Shown: positions 36,601 through 46,789, counted from the stretch's first letter. The stretch: DNA of 64,000 bases from JBEHWX01 sp048498995 (GCA_048498995.1 JBEHWX010000012.1:26007-90006), one strand, 5' to 3'. Numbers and translations: made by a program. Notes: a model not told the origin generated them from the sequence alone.

Positions 36601-39600
36601 TTATCTGGGGCACGACACCGGCACGATGAAATCGGAGGATCTGCTGGCCAGCCCGGCCTTCGTGGTCGACGCGGCATATGCGACGCTCCGCAACCAGCGA
36701 TTTCCGCTGTTGCTCCCGTTCCATCAGCCGCTCGAGAATCTGCGCCGGCACTTCCGGAAATTCGACGTGCCGCTGACGGTGGCCATGGAAACGCTCCGTC
36801 CGAACGACAATCTGGAGCGAGGGAGCGCCACCTACGGTTGGCGGGATATCCTGATGGAAGAGCTCGGCATCTCGCGCGGTGAGTACGATATCTTCACCAA
36901 CATCAGCCTGGCGCCGCTCTGGGCCATCTTCGGCTTCGCGACCACCACGTCGGACGCGGACGTTATTTCGGCGGTGACCAACGCCAAGGCCTATTGCCGG
37001 CGTGTCGGCATCAGCTACGAGGAGCTCACACGGCTTCTCCGGACGCGGTTCATCAACCCGAGCTCCGATCTGCTTCCGAAGCTCGAGCGCCTCGGCGTTC
37101 CCTTCTCCACGTTGAAGGCGCTGTACGATGGCACCATGTCGGTCGCGACGTTCAACACTCTTCTGCCGACCGGCGCGAAGGCGCCCGATCCCCACGAGTA
37201 CGGCGGTAACATCGCGACCTGGGTGACCAATCCGACGAACTTCGCGCGGATCATGTCGCTGATTCTCCTGACCGAGACCAGCTCCGACGCCAACGCGTGC
37301 GGCTTCGATACGCTCGAGCTGCGGAAGGCGGCCAACGTGGCGTCACCCGGCTACACCACGGCGGCGATCTCGGCGGCGGACCACCTGCGCATCATGCGCT
37401 TCATTCGGCTGTGGAAGAAGCTCGGATGGACGATCGAACAGACCGACGCGGCGCTCTGCGCGCTCTATCGAACGGACTTCCAGTGGCTGACCTACGAGGA
37501 TGTCAACGCGGTGCCGTTGCTGGACAACGGATTCATGACGCTTCTCCCCCGGCTCGGTGTGGTGGTGCGCGCGATGCGCGAGCTGAATCTCACCGTCAAG
37601 CGCGATCTCCAGAGAGTCCTCGCCTGGTGGTCGCTCATCAACCCGACGATGAGCGATTCGATCTACGCGGAGATGTTCCTGAGTCCGACCATCCTGATGC
37701 AGGATGGGGTCTATGCCGACCAGGGCTACGGGAATTACCTGGCCGATCCGTCGGCAACGATAGCCGGCCACACCGATTCGCTCCGTGCCGCGATCGGCCT
37801 TACGAGCGACGAGTTCGATCAGATCATGGCCGCGCTCGGCTACACGATGCTGACGCCGCTGAACATTCAGAGCGTCACCGCGATCTTCCGCCGCGGCCAT
37901 CTGGCGCGGGCGCTCCAGATCAGTGTTCGGGAGCTGCTCCTGCTGATGACCATGACGGGAATCGACCCGTTCTCCGCGCTCGAGCCCACCGGGCCCGGCA
38001 TCATGGCGCTGATCAAGGTGCTGCAGGGGCTGAGGACCGTTTCGATCAAACCGGCCACGGCGCTCTGGCTCTTCTGGAACCAGGATCTCAGCGGATCGTC
38101 GGGGCCGAGCACGGCGCAGATCAACGAATTCCTGCGCTCGCTGCGCGAGGATTTCATCAGCATCGACAACGAGCTCGCGGTGGTCGACGACCCGACCGGA
38201 GAAATCGCCCAGGCCCGCATGACGCTCACCTATGGAACCGAGGCCACCGATTTCTTCTTCAGCCTGCTCAACGAAAGCTTCGCTTCGGAAACGAGCTATA
38301 GCCACTTCGAAGCGCTCTTCGGCTCGCCGCTGGCCGGGATGATCGAAGATGCCGGAGGCACCTACAGTAATGGGGAACGGCCGCGTCTGGCATACGACGA
38401 TTTCAACAAGCGTCTGACATACACCGGAATGCTCACCGACGCGACGCGCCTCGCGCTCAGGGCGCTGCCCCTCGACAGCTCCGTGCTCGCGCACGTCCCT
38501 CCGGGCTCGGTCCATGCCTTCCAGACGGAGTTCCCCGCGGCGATCGACGCGCTGTACAACCTGAGCTCGGCCGTTGTCGATCCCTTCTTCGCTCGATATG
38601 CCGAGCTGCTGCCGATGTACGTGGCGTTCCGCAACGGCACCGATCCCATCGAGGCCAGGCGTACGACACTGCTGCTGAACTTTGTCCCCACGCTCGTCAG
38701 AATGCGCAAGTATCAGAAGACGTACCAGCGCCTTGCCGACGCGGCGCAGATCGATCGGGCCTCCGCGGAATCCCTCGTCAACGCGACGCCGGTCGCGGCC
38801 GGACTCCATGCCGAGGGGAGCACGATCACGCCGGGAGTGAAGGATCTGATGCGGCTGCAGGGGCTGGGACTCGACACGTTGTTCCTCTCCGCCGCCGGTG
38901 GATACCTTCTCGAGACGTCGCGGGTCGTAAGCGATCTCACCTATGGCGTCACCGGCCCGAACCTGCTTCCGCCGAACACGCCCCCGGGTGCCGGCATCCA
39001 CGCCACGTGGAGCGGGTGGGTGAACATTCCGGAAACCGCCGCCTACACGTTCTTCGTCGATACCGAATCTTCGGCCACGGTCACCCTGAAGATCAACGGG
39101 AAATCGGTGCCGATGGTGCATACGGGCGGGTTGTGGCACAATGCCGACGAGCTCCCCCTCAACGGAGGAACGATGTACGCGATAGAGTTCACCATCGCGA
39201 ACGTGGTGAGTTCGGTACGCATCCAGTGGCAGCGCCTGGGGCACGGCCTCACGCCGATCCCCGCCAATCTCCTCTACCCGTCGAGCATTCTCGGCATCGC
39301 CGGCAGAATGTACATGCGATTCCTGAAGGCATCGGCGCTGGCCACGATGCTGAGGCTGACCACCACGGAGGTCGCGCGGCCGATGGAGCCGGATGGAACG
39401 AGCTGGCTCAACGTCCTGCCCGTGCTCACCTCCCCCATTCCGCTGAACCAGCTCGTGCCGATGAGCGAGCTCCTGGACTACGCGGTGATCAAGGCAACGT
39501 ACTCGTCGGGAAGCACGCGCCTGCTCGAGGTGATGAACGACCTGGCCGTCACCCATCCGACCGTCGACAGCCTGTTGAAGCTCACCGGCTGGAGCAAGAC

Positions 39601-41476
39601 GTCGCTGGACATGCTGGTGACGCGCTTCAACGGCAGCCTGGACTACGCCTACCTGTCACGGATCTCGCAGCTCCGCAAGGTCTTCGACGCGTTCGACCTG
39701 GCGCGCACGATGGGAATCTCTCCGGACTCCCTGGTGACCGCGACGACCAACGAGCCGGGCGCCACCACGGTCCGCGATCTCCAGGCCTCGCTCCGCGCGC
39801 GCTTCAGCGCCGAGAGCTGGCGCGAGGCGGTTCGCCCGATCAACGACGCGATGCGCGGGCTGCAGCGGGACGCGCTGGTGGCCCACATCCTGCACAAGTT
39901 CTACCTGGACCCGACCACCAGACACATCAACACGCCTGAGAAGCTATTCGAGTATTTCCTGATGGATGTGGAAATGGAGCCGTGCATGCAGACCTCCCGC
40001 GTCCGCCACGCGCTCTCGACCGTGCAGTTGTTCATCGAGCGCTGCCTGATGAGCCTGGAGCACAACATCTCATCGGCGTCGATCAGCGCCAAGCAATGGG
40101 CATGGATGAAGCGCTACCGCGTCTGGGAAGCCAACCGGAAGGTGTTCCTCTTCCCGGAAAACTGGCTGGAGCCGGAGCTGCGCGACGACAAGTCCCCGTT
40201 CTTCAAGGAGATCGAGTCGGAGCTGCTGCAGAGCGATATCACCGAGGAGTCGGCAACGATCGCGATGCTGAATTACGTGGCGAAGCTGGAGGAGGTGGCC
40301 AAGCTGGAGCCGGTCGCCTTCCATCACATCCCGGCCGATCCGATACCGGTACAACCGACCGGGGAGATCGATCACGTGGTGGCGCGCACCTCCGGCGCGC
40401 ACAGGAAGTACTACTACCGCCGCCGCGAGTACGGTTACTGGACGCCCTGGGAGCAGATCAAGCTCGACATCGAGGACAACCCGGTGGTGCCGGTGGTCTG
40501 GAACAATCGACTGCTTCTCCTCTGGCTCAAGATTCTGAAGAGCGGCCCGGATACGGCCAGCGGTGGGCGGCCGTCGGGGAAGAATGCCGGCGAGGATCTG
40601 GCTCAACTGAAATTGCCGAACGATCCGCTTATCAAGACCGATGTGGTGCTCTGCTGGAGCGAGTACTTCAACGGCAAATGGCAGGCACCGAAGACGTCCG
40701 ACCTCGAGCACCCGGCCACGCTCGGATCGTTCAAGCCGGGAGCGGGCGGGTTCGACCGCAGGAATCTCATCATCAGCACCCAGCAGGAGGGTGACGGACT
40801 GCGGGTCAACGTGTTCGGCAGCGGCAGCGCCACGTTCCTGATGTACAACACCTACAGCACGCCATCCCAGGACCGTCCCTCGGCGCTGGACCGGTATGTG
40901 AAGCTGCCGCAGCAGACGCGGCAGATCGGCGACAACCTCGCCAACGGCTTCTACTCCGGTACCCTCTCGTTCACCTACGGCAACGGCATGTCCGTGGAGC
41001 TTCCGCTTGGCGGCGGGAGCAGCCCGGTGGACAACTCGCTGCATCGCACGATTCTGCACCCGGCAATTCCGTTCAGCGTGGTGCTGCCGACGCATCCACT
41101 TGCCGACCAGTGGAACGTGCCGTTCTTCTATCAGGACAAGCGCCACGTGTTCTTCGTGACGAGCAAGCAGGAGAAGGTCTTCATCCGCGATTACTCTCAG
41201 TACGGAATCACGGCTCGCGCCAGTGAGACCGTCAACCCGGTTCTGCCGCAGCTCGTGGTCGAACAGTCCGGAAAGGTGAACACCACGCCCCCGGCGCCCT
41301 CCTGGACCACCGGTATGTCCGAGCGCAACAACACCGTCGCCACGAATGCCAGCGCGGTCTCGCAGTTCGTCACCGAGGATGCGAACATCCACAGTGCGAT
41401 CAGCACCACCAACTTCGTGCCCCTCGGCGGCCGTCAGATCGGCCCTGTCGGCACCATCGCCGTCTCTCACGGATAA
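33626..41476 (+). CDS. Tc toxin TcA subunit, N-terminal part (TcA1)
   Basis: 2616 residues. Four ~100-residue beta-sandwich repeats open the protein (about 1-430; each starts like 'TLTGHVIGTESHHGLAHLRVELWD'), an unusual N-terminus resembling carboxypeptidase-regulatory/transthyretin-like domains. The TcA helical shell follows, with the family mark 'CSCDECRSVLSPAAYLVDLL' (about 912-931). A PA14-like module ('ATWSGWVNIPETAAYTFFVDTE', about 1790-1885) could be a receptor-binding insert. Near the C-terminus 'YYYRRREYGYWTPWEQIKLDI' (about 2260) marks the neuraminidase-like domain. Start 33626 (AAGGA upstream) is chosen where the first repeat begins. With the next gene it makes a two-piece TcA, as in Yersinia/Photorhabdus TcaA-TcaB systems. 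No signal peptide. Confidence 0.9.
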   Translation: MATFTLTGHVIGTESHHGLAHLRVELWDSFYHVTSVIASVTTTSDGSFSFSFTDTQVHDIFGSYIPLVFFKVYDGSTLKINTDGSVGWTINASGTQNIFIHDVGGTDYVVNGFVESTSGHGIPRVMVELRDTGHAVSTPAYSVETDTNGYFQYAITTAHLTSVYGSTIPPFYFRVVNNLGHALGSTEGLFGWNRVPDGNSSVVIAVPVINETYTITGHMLDASTGLGVSGLHVEAWDARGTIGTPIATADGGASGTFTFTLTDSSLSTYFGTDLPRLYFKVYSGITPLVSTLGDQEWDTYDGSVTLDITIPAGGGPESGDRGCGPVSVSTYSMKGTISSPDRAGMAGLEVRVYDKGIGGDHLLATGFADICGNFKIDFDPSRVADRGKLRPDIQIKVYSGATLVASSEVRYNAFGNETINVDIPTNPAGLKSEHEVLLEAILPHYDGALGDLQEDDDRQDITFLANKSGWDARAVAMATLADQFSTSSAPSGGGSAIHPSMFYALFRAGLPANQDVLFHTDEATLTSIWNNAIGQGMIPAARAADIPAAVTRFKQVSGDKLLTSAPLIGVSGMSDMLTASGLNSTQRQQFTQLYAQHASNPTELWTNVASTFGGTVANRLQLDGKLAYLTLNNAPLMTAVRGAVSSLTDPLQLAQNGFHSAQQWSTLITPSTQIPNEIPGATDDEKRQNYAEYLAAQVRVSYPTASVAHMVGSGALTVSSSSAVATFLNTHQAQFHIGLKPVEQYIAQNGLTVDPATVAQVTRIQRVYQITPDDTAMAGLLNTGLDAAAHVARYDKEAFVATFAEDLGGETNAAKVHDRSVQIHNAVLNVALSYVTASRGIPLGTPPMSPDSTNADSERQLLQPGPKGAGSVDITHGGPYSLGGPMGSGSPASDIPSYPTLESLIGEMDFCSCDECRSVLSPAAYLVDLLNFIDNNGKPEGVTNPQEVLFNRRPDIQHLPLTCENTNTALPYIDIVNEVLEYFVANTLTLTNYLGHDTGTMKSEDLLASPAFVVDAAYATLRNQRFPLLLPFHQPLENLRRHFRKFDVPLTVAMETLRPNDNLERGSATYGWRDILMEELGISRGEYDIFTNISLAPLWAIFGFATTTSDADVISAVTNAKAYCRRVGISYEELTRLLRTRFINPSSDLLPKLERLGVPFSTLKALYDGTMSVATFNTLLPTGAKAPDPHEYGGNIATWVTNPTNFARIMSLILLTETSSDANACGFDTLELRKAANVASPGYTTAAISAADHLRIMRFIRLWKKLGWTIEQTDAALCALYRTDFQWLTYEDVNAVPLLDNGFMTLLPRLGVVVRAMRELNLTVKRDLQRVLAWWSLINPTMSDSIYAEMFLSPTILMQDGVYADQGYGNYLADPSATIAGHTDSLRAAIGLTSDEFDQIMAALGYTMLTPLNIQSVTAIFRRGHLARALQISVRELLLLMTMTGIDPFSALEPTGPGIMALIKVLQGLRTVSIKPATALWLFWNQDLSGSSGPSTAQINEFLRSLREDFISIDNELAVVDDPTGEIAQARMTLTYGTEATDFFFSLLNESFASETSYSHFEALFGSPLAGMIEDAGGTYSNGERPRLAYDDFNKRLTYTGMLTDATRLALRALPLDSSVLAHVPPGSVHAFQTEFPAAIDALYNLSSAVVDPFFARYAELLPMYVAFRNGTDPIEARRTTLLLNFVPTLVRMRKYQKTYQRLADAAQIDRASAESLVNATPVAAGLHAEGSTITPGVKDLMRLQGLGLDTLFLSAAGGYLLETSRVVSDLTYGVTGPNLLPPNTPPGAGIHATWSGWVNIPETAAYTFFVDTESSATVTLKINGKSVPMVHTGGLWHNADELPLNGGTMYAIEFTIANVVSSVRIQWQRLGHGLTPIPANLLYPSSILGIAGRMYMRFLKASALATMLRLTTTEVARPMEPDGTSWLNVLPVLTSPIPLNQLVPMSELLDYAVIKATYSSGSTRLLEVMNDLAVTHPTVDSLLKLTGWSKTSLDMLVTRFNGSLDYAYLSRISQLRKVFDAFDLARTMGISPDSLVTATTNEPGATTVRDLQASLRARFSAESWREAVRPINDAMRGLQRDALVAHILHKFYLDPTTRHINTPEKLFEYFLMDVEMEPCMQTSRVRHALSTVQLFIERCLMSLEHNISSASISAKQWAWMKRYRVWEANRKVFLFPENWLEPELRDDKSPFFKEIESELLQSDITEESATIAMLNYVAKLEEVAKLEPVAFHHIPADPIPVQPTGEIDHVVARTSGAHRKYYYRRREYGYWTPWEQIKLDIEDNPVVPVVWNNRLLLLWLKILKSGPDTASGGRPSGKNAGEDLAQLKLPNDPLIKTDVVLCWSEYFNGKWQAPKTSDLEHPATLGSFKPGAGGFDRRNLIISTQQEGDGLRVNVFGSGSATFLMYNTYSTPSQDRPSALDRYVKLPQQTRQIGDNLANGFYSGTLSFTYGNGMSVELPLGGGSSPVDNSLHRTILHPAIPFSVVLPTHPLADQWNVPFFYQDKRHVFFVTSKQEKVFIRDYSQYGITARASETVNPVLPQLVVEQSGKVNTTPPAPSWTTGMSERNNTVATNASAVSQFVTEDANIHSAISTTNFVPLGGRQIGPVGTIAVSHG

Positions 41477-41509
41477 TTGCCGCCACAACATTTTTCGGAG
41501 ATCAATATC

Positions 41510-44500
41510 ATGTCATCACAGTTTTCGTTCGATATGTTTCACACGGTGATGGACGACGCGCTACTCCAGTCAGAATCCACGGAGTCGAAGGCAAAATATG
41601 TCGACAACACGGCGCCGCCCACCACGCAGACCGCCCGATCGATGGGGTATGAGGACACGAAGTTCACCTACGCGTTCGACAATTTCTTCCATCCGTTCAT
41701 CGCCGAGCTGATCGCGAAGCTGAATCAGGACTCCATTTCCGGAGCGCTCGATCCGGTCTGGCTCAAGGGATTGATGACGAGCTTCTTCACCTCCCTGTAC
41801 CACCCGGAGTCCACAAACGTCACCTCGGTCGTATCGTATCCCAAGGAGATCGATCTTTCCGATCATGGGCCGTACGCCAATTACAACTGGGAGCTGATGT
41901 TCCACATTCCGCTGACGATCGCCACGCATCTGAGCAAATCGCAGAAATTTGCCGAGGCGCAAACCTGGTTCCACTACATCTTCGATCCGACGTCGACCGA
42001 ACAGAATATTTCGACGCCCGATAAATACTGGAAGTTCCTCGGGTTCCGCATCGGGGTGGACGCCAAGCAGATCGACTACCTGCTTGCGTTGCTGAGCGCC
42101 GATCCCACGACGCTCTCGCCGATCAATCGACAGCGTCGCGAGGAGGTGCTCAATGGCTTCGCGGCGATTCTCAACAAGCCGTTCCAGCCGCATGCCGTGG
42201 CCCGCACGCGCCACATGGCATATCAGTACAACGTGGTGATGAAATATCTGGACAATCAGATCGCCTGGGGAGATCAGTTGTTCCAGCAGGACACGATCGA
42301 ATCGATCAACGAGGCCACGCAGCACTACGTGCTTGCGGCGAACATCCTCGGCCCGCGGCCGCAGCAGGTGCCGAACCGGGGCACCACGCAGGCGAAATCG
42401 TACGCCCAGTTGCGGGCGATAGACAACGACCCGATGGGGAACGCCATGGTGCAACTCGAGGGGCAGTTTCCCTTCAACCTCTCCCCCACGGTCGGCGCCG
42501 GATCGAGCGGCGGGGCCGGGCCTCTGTTCGGCGTCGGCAGCACGCTCTACTTCTGCGTTCCGCGCAACGACAAGATGCTCGGGTACTGGGACATCGTGGC
42601 CGATCGCCTGTTCAAGATCCGGCACTGCATGAACATCCAGGGACTGGTTCGTCCGCTGGCGCTGTTCGATCCGCCGATCGATCCGGGGATGCTGGTGAAG
42701 GCTGCGGCGGCCGGAATCGATATCGGCGGCATCGTCAACGGCCTCAGCCAGCCGATCGGCCCGGTCCGCTCCCTGATGCTGATCCAGAAGGCGTCCGAAC
42801 TGGCCAGCGAGGTCCGCTCCCTCGGTGGGGCGCTTCTGACGGCCATCGAGAAGGGCGAGGCCGAGCACATGGCGCTGATGCGCCAGCGGCACGACATCCA
42901 GATCCAGCAGCTCTCCCAGGAGGTGAAATTCCTGCAGTGGCAATCCTCGCGGGAGGCCACACAGTCGCTGCTGACATCCCGGAACACGGCGCTCGAGCGG
43001 CTTCACTTCTACCAGCGCCTGCTCGGGCTCCCGGCGGACGCCAACGCGCCGGAGAGCATCACGATCGATCGCCGCGAGCTGACCGAGGAGAACTTCGATG
43101 ATACGTATCAGGCGCTCGTGGGGCAGTACGACAAGCCGATGACGCTCCAGAAGCTCTCGGCCCTGACGATCTTCGGCGGCTCGAACCCGTCGAACCAGTC
43201 GGGCGCCACCAGCTCCGGCGCGCTCTATCTGAATCGGAACGAGAACGCCGACCTGAACATCCACTCGCCGAACGCGGCCGTGCTCCAGACCACGGCCGCG
43301 GCCGTGAAAGCCGGGGCAACAGCCTTGAGTCTGATCCCGCAGTTCCCGATCAAACTCGCCTTCTGGGGCATCGGCGCTGAAATCAATTTCGGTGGTGAGC
43401 AGCTCTCCAAAGCGGTTACCGTCGCCAGCGACATCGTCGAGATCTTCGCCGGCATAGAGAACCACAAGGCCTCCAGCGCGTCGAAGACGGGATCGTTCGA
43501 GCGCCGCGCCGACGAGTGGATACTCCAGTACAACCAGGCCGCGCACGAGCTGATGCAGAACGGACGGCAGATCCTCACCTCCCTCATCGCCGAGCAGATC
43601 GCCTTCCGGGAGTACCAGAACACCAAGCAGCAGATTGAAAATGCCCGCGAGGTGGATCAGTACATGCGCGACAAGTACACCAATGAGGAGCTCTATCTCT
43701 GGATGCAGGGCGAGGTCTCGCGCCTGTACTACGAATACTACCGCTTCGCCTTCGAAACCGCCCGAAAGGCCGAGCGAACCATGAAGGCGGAGTTGATGCG
43801 CCCGGAGGTCGATTCGCAGGACTTCATCAAGTTCAATTACTGGGACGGCGGCCGGAAAGGTTTCCTCTCCGGCGAAGCACTTCATCTGGACATCAAGCGG
43901 ATGGAGATGGCCTATCACGACAACAACAAGCGTGAGCTGGAGATCACGCGCCACATCTCTCTGCGCCAGCTCGATCCGTTTGCGCTCATGACGCTGCGGG
44001 CTACAGGCTCCTGTCGGGTGACGGTTCCGGAATGGCTCTACGACAAGGACTGCCCTGGGCACTACATGCGCAGAATCAAGAGCGTGGCGCTCTCGATTCC
44101 GTCGGTCGTCGGACCGTATACCAGCGTCAACTGCACGCTCTCGCTCATCAAGAGCAGCGTCCGCAAATCCTCCACCGCGGCTGTCGGAGCCTACAAGCGC
44201 CAGGGGACGAGCGACGACCGGTTCATCGATTACGGTGGGGCGATTCAATCGGTGGTCACCTCGAGCGCCAACAACGACAGCGGGATGTTCGAGACCAACC
44301 TGCGGGACGAGCGCTTCCTCCCCTTCGAGGGAGCCGGCGCGATCAGCACGTGGCAGCTCGATCTTCCGGCGGATTTCCGGGCCTTCAACTACGACACCAT
44401 CTCAGACGTGATCCTTCACATCCGATACACCGCGCGTCAGGGAGTGAATCCAGCCAGCGTATCGGAAGCGCTTCACACGATGTTCACGCCAGTGACGCCA

Positions 44501-44851
44501 CTGACGGAGACTTCACCGTTCGCGCTGCTGTTCAGCCTCCGGCACGACTTCCCGACCGAGTGGGCGGCCTTCGTCAATGGAGCGGATTTCAACGCGACGA
44601 TCCGCCGCGATCGCTTCCCCTACTTCGTGCAGGGGCTCGATCTGAACATCGCCGAGCTCGATCTCTACAGCGCCGACGGCTCCGCGCACCATGCGGTGGA
44701 CAGCATAACACCGGGAGCCGCCACCATCGGCATCAACCACGACGACCCCTTCTTCCCGGTCTCCGCCACGGTGGACTCCGCGGGCCCGACGCAGGTGATG
44801 ACGCGCGAGGCGTCCGACGTCTTCCTGCTGATCAAATATGGACTGCTGTAA
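41510..44851 (+). CDS. Tc toxin TcA subunit, pore and TcB-binding part (TcA2)
   Basis: 1113 residues. It matches the C-terminal third of full-length TcA: long helices around 'KASELASEVRSLGGALLTAIEKGEAEHMALMRQRHDIQIQQL', a hydrophobic pore-forming stretch ('AAAVKAGATALSLIPQFPIKLAFWGIG', about 595-620), the paired helices ending 'YYEYYRFAFETARKAERTMK' and the TcB-binding domain near the end. In the assembled toxin this part forms the pentameric channel through which the tip is injected. It starts 33 nt after the first TcA gene with CGGAG upstream, so the two are co-transcribed. Splitting of TcA here seems natural, because both halves have their own start and ribosome site. Confidence 0.92.
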   Translation: MSSQFSFDMFHTVMDDALLQSESTESKAKYVDNTAPPTTQTARSMGYEDTKFTYAFDNFFHPFIAELIAKLNQDSISGALDPVWLKGLMTSFFTSLYHPESTNVTSVVSYPKEIDLSDHGPYANYNWELMFHIPLTIATHLSKSQKFAEAQTWFHYIFDPTSTEQNISTPDKYWKFLGFRIGVDAKQIDYLLALLSADPTTLSPINRQRREEVLNGFAAILNKPFQPHAVARTRHMAYQYNVVMKYLDNQIAWGDQLFQQDTIESINEATQHYVLAANILGPRPQQVPNRGTTQAKSYAQLRAIDNDPMGNAMVQLEGQFPFNLSPTVGAGSSGGAGPLFGVGSTLYFCVPRNDKMLGYWDIVADRLFKIRHCMNIQGLVRPLALFDPPIDPGMLVKAAAAGIDIGGIVNGLSQPIGPVRSLMLIQKASELASEVRSLGGALLTAIEKGEAEHMALMRQRHDIQIQQLSQEVKFLQWQSSREATQSLLTSRNTALERLHFYQRLLGLPADANAPESITIDRRELTEENFDDTYQALVGQYDKPMTLQKLSALTIFGGSNPSNQSGATSSGALYLNRNENADLNIHSPNAAVLQTTAAAVKAGATALSLIPQFPIKLAFWGIGAEINFGGEQLSKAVTVASDIVEIFAGIENHKASSASKTGSFERRADEWILQYNQAAHELMQNGRQILTSLIAEQIAFREYQNTKQQIENAREVDQYMRDKYTNEELYLWMQGEVSRLYYEYYRFAFETARKAERTMKAELMRPEVDSQDFIKFNYWDGGRKGFLSGEALHLDIKRMEMAYHDNNKRELEITRHISLRQLDPFALMTLRATGSCRVTVPEWLYDKDCPGHYMRRIKSVALSIPSVVGPYTSVNCTLSLIKSSVRKSSTAAVGAYKRQGTSDDRFIDYGGAIQSVVTSSANNDSGMFETNLRDERFLPFEGAGAISTWQLDLPADFRAFNYDTISDVILHIRYTARQGVNPASVSEALHTMFTPVTPLTETSPFALLFSLRHDFPTEWAAFVNGADFNATIRRDRFPYFVQGLDLNIAELDLYSADGSAHHAVDSITPGAATIGINHDDPFFPVSATVDSAGPTQVMTREASDVFLLIKYGLL

Positions 44852-45257
44852 GTGTTGGCCTCACATGCACGGATGATGTGAGTCGCCACGCCCGATGAGA
44901 TGATGGAGGGATCTTGCCGCCAGGGAAGGTCCCTCCGTCGCGTTATGCCCCTCCATGACGCGACGCGTCTGCCCGCAACGACCCGCGTTATCGCAACGAC
45001 ATGGTTTTCCACCGTCGAGCGTCCCCGGCGGCATGCTATATTCGTCCCCTTTTTGATCGGGCACGCCCATGGCCTGACGGGGCCAGTCGTGGATGCACGT
45101 GATTACGGGTGCTCTCTACTTCTCATGCCTGTAACGAACGCCCGCCCCCTGGCTGAACCGACGTTCGGTCGTGATGAGAAGGCGATGGCGAAACCACGTG
45201 GCGCGTACGCATTTCCCGGCGATGGGAAGTCTGCTTGACGATAGGTACGGAGGTAGT
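44852..45257. other. Intergenic region after the Tc locus
   Basis: Holds an imperfect GC-rich hairpin (44902-44910 with 44931-44939) that may end the Tc operon, although no T-tract follows, and the 13-nt palindrome at 45157-45169. I see no gene. Confidence 0.5.
45157..45169. promoter_or_regulatory. Palindrome upstream of the monooxygenase gene
   Basis: ACCGA-CGT-TCGGT resembles a TetR-family half-site arrangement, 89 nt before the start codon. No TetR gene is in the window, so this is weak. Confidence 0.3.
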
Positions 45258-46754
45258 ATGTCAGTAACGGAACATTCCGGCCAGAGCGCGGCCGCGCTCG
45301 ATCATGACGTGGTGATCGCCGGGGGAGGCCCGACCGGGCTCACGTTGGCGGCCGAGCTGAGGCTGGCCGGCGTCGACGTCGCCGTCATTGAGCGGAGGGA
45401 GAATCAGGATCTCCTCGGCCGGCGCGCCGGAGGACTCCACATGCGCACGATCGAGGCCTTCGACATGCGCGGGATCGCCGATCGCTTCCTTTCGCAGGGA
45501 CGGGCATATCCCTCCCTCGGCTTCAACATGGCGCAGTTGCCGCTCGGCGACATGCCCACGCGCCACAACCTGCTCCTCGCGCTCGGACAGAAGGAGATCG
45601 AGCGCATCCTGGCCGACTGGGCCGATGAGCTCCAGGTACCGATCCTCCGCGGACGCGAGGTGACCGGCTTCACGCGGGACGAGTCCGGCGTCACGGTCGA
45701 GACCTCCGATGGCGGCGGGTTGCGGGCGCGATATCTGGTCGGCTGCGACGGCGGGCGGAGCCTGATCCGCAAGACCGCCGGCATCGAGTTTCCCGGATGG
45801 GACGCGACGACGAGCTGGCTCCTCGCCGAGGTCGATACGGCCGTCGAGCCGGAATGGGGCTTCCGAAGCGACGCGGTCGGCACGCACGGCATCGCCAGGC
45901 TGGAGGATGGGAAACGAGCCTCCGTGGTACTGACCGAGCAACAGGTTGGTGGCGGCGAGCCGACGCTCCAGGATGTCAGCAACGCGCTGATCGCCGTGTA
46001 CGGCACCGACTTCGGGGTTCACAATCCCACGTTCATCTCCCGGTTCACCGATATGGCCCGGCAGGCCGCGACGTATCGACAAGGACGGGTGCTGCTGGCC
46101 GGCGATGCCGCGCACGTCCATCCGCCGATCGGTGGACAGGGGCTCAACATCGGCGTGCAGGACGCGATGAATCTCGGCTGGAAGCTGGCTCAGGTGGTGA
46201 AAGGAATGTCCGACGAAAGCCTGCTCGACACCTATCACGCCGAGCGCCACCCGATCGCGGCCCGCGTGCTGCGCAACACGATGGCGCAGATGGCGCTCCG
46301 CCGCATCGACGAGCGCACGAAGGCCCTCGGCGAGTACGTCACGGAGTTCCTCGGCATGGAGGAGCCACGCAGGCACCTTGTCGCGGAGATATCCGGTCTC
46401 GGCGTTCACTACGACCTCGGCGCGGGGCATCCACTGCTCGGACGCCGCATGCCCGATCTCGATCTCATGACAGCCGACGGACCGATGCGCGTCTTCTCGC
46501 TGCTGCATCGGGCGCGGCCGCTGCTCCTCAATCTCGGCGCGCCCGGCGGCATCGACATCGCTCCGTGGGCCGATCGCGTAGGGCTGGTCGATGCCCGCCA
46601 CGACGGCGCGTGGGAGCTGCCGGCCATCGGAGCGGTCACGGCTCCCGAGGCGGTCCTGATCCGGCCGGACGGCTATGTCGCGTGGGTGGGAGATTCCGCC
46701 CAGCAAGGGCTGGCCGACGCGCTCGCCACCTGGTTCGGGCCGCCTGCGACCTGA
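45258..46754 (+). CDS. FAD-dependent aromatic monooxygenase
   Basis: 498 residues. The FAD motif 'VVIAGGGPTGLTLAAELRLAG' (about 17-37), the DG motif 'YLVGCDGGRSLIRKTAG' and the GD motif 'VLLAGDAAHVHPPIGGQGLNIGVQDA' are those of group A flavin hydroxylases (PheA/TfdB family, including rifampicin monooxygenase and polyketide hydroxylases). The C-terminal thioredoxin-like domain of this family is present ('PWADRVGLVDARHDGAWELP'). GGAGGT six bases before the ATG at 45258 fixes the start. The substrate is an aromatic compound, perhaps an antibiotic, but cannot be named. It is monocistronic, ended by a strong terminator. Confidence 0.9.
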   Translation: MSVTEHSGQSAAALDHDVVIAGGGPTGLTLAAELRLAGVDVAVIERRENQDLLGRRAGGLHMRTIEAFDMRGIADRFLSQGRAYPSLGFNMAQLPLGDMPTRHNLLLALGQKEIERILADWADELQVPILRGREVTGFTRDESGVTVETSDGGGLRARYLVGCDGGRSLIRKTAGIEFPGWDATTSWLLAEVDTAVEPEWGFRSDAVGTHGIARLEDGKRASVVLTEQQVGGGEPTLQDVSNALIAVYGTDFGVHNPTFISRFTDMARQAATYRQGRVLLAGDAAHVHPPIGGQGLNIGVQDAMNLGWKLAQVVKGMSDESLLDTYHAERHPIAARVLRNTMAQMALRRIDERTKALGEYVTEFLGMEEPRRHLVAEISGLGVHYDLGAGHPLLGRRMPDLDLMTADGPMRVFSLLHRARPLLLNLGAPGGIDIAPWADRVGLVDARHDGAWELPAIGAVTAPEAVLIRPDGYVAWVGDSAQQGLADALATWFGPPAT

Positions 46755-46789
46755 CCACGCGCGCTGGATGACGCATGAAGATCAACGGA

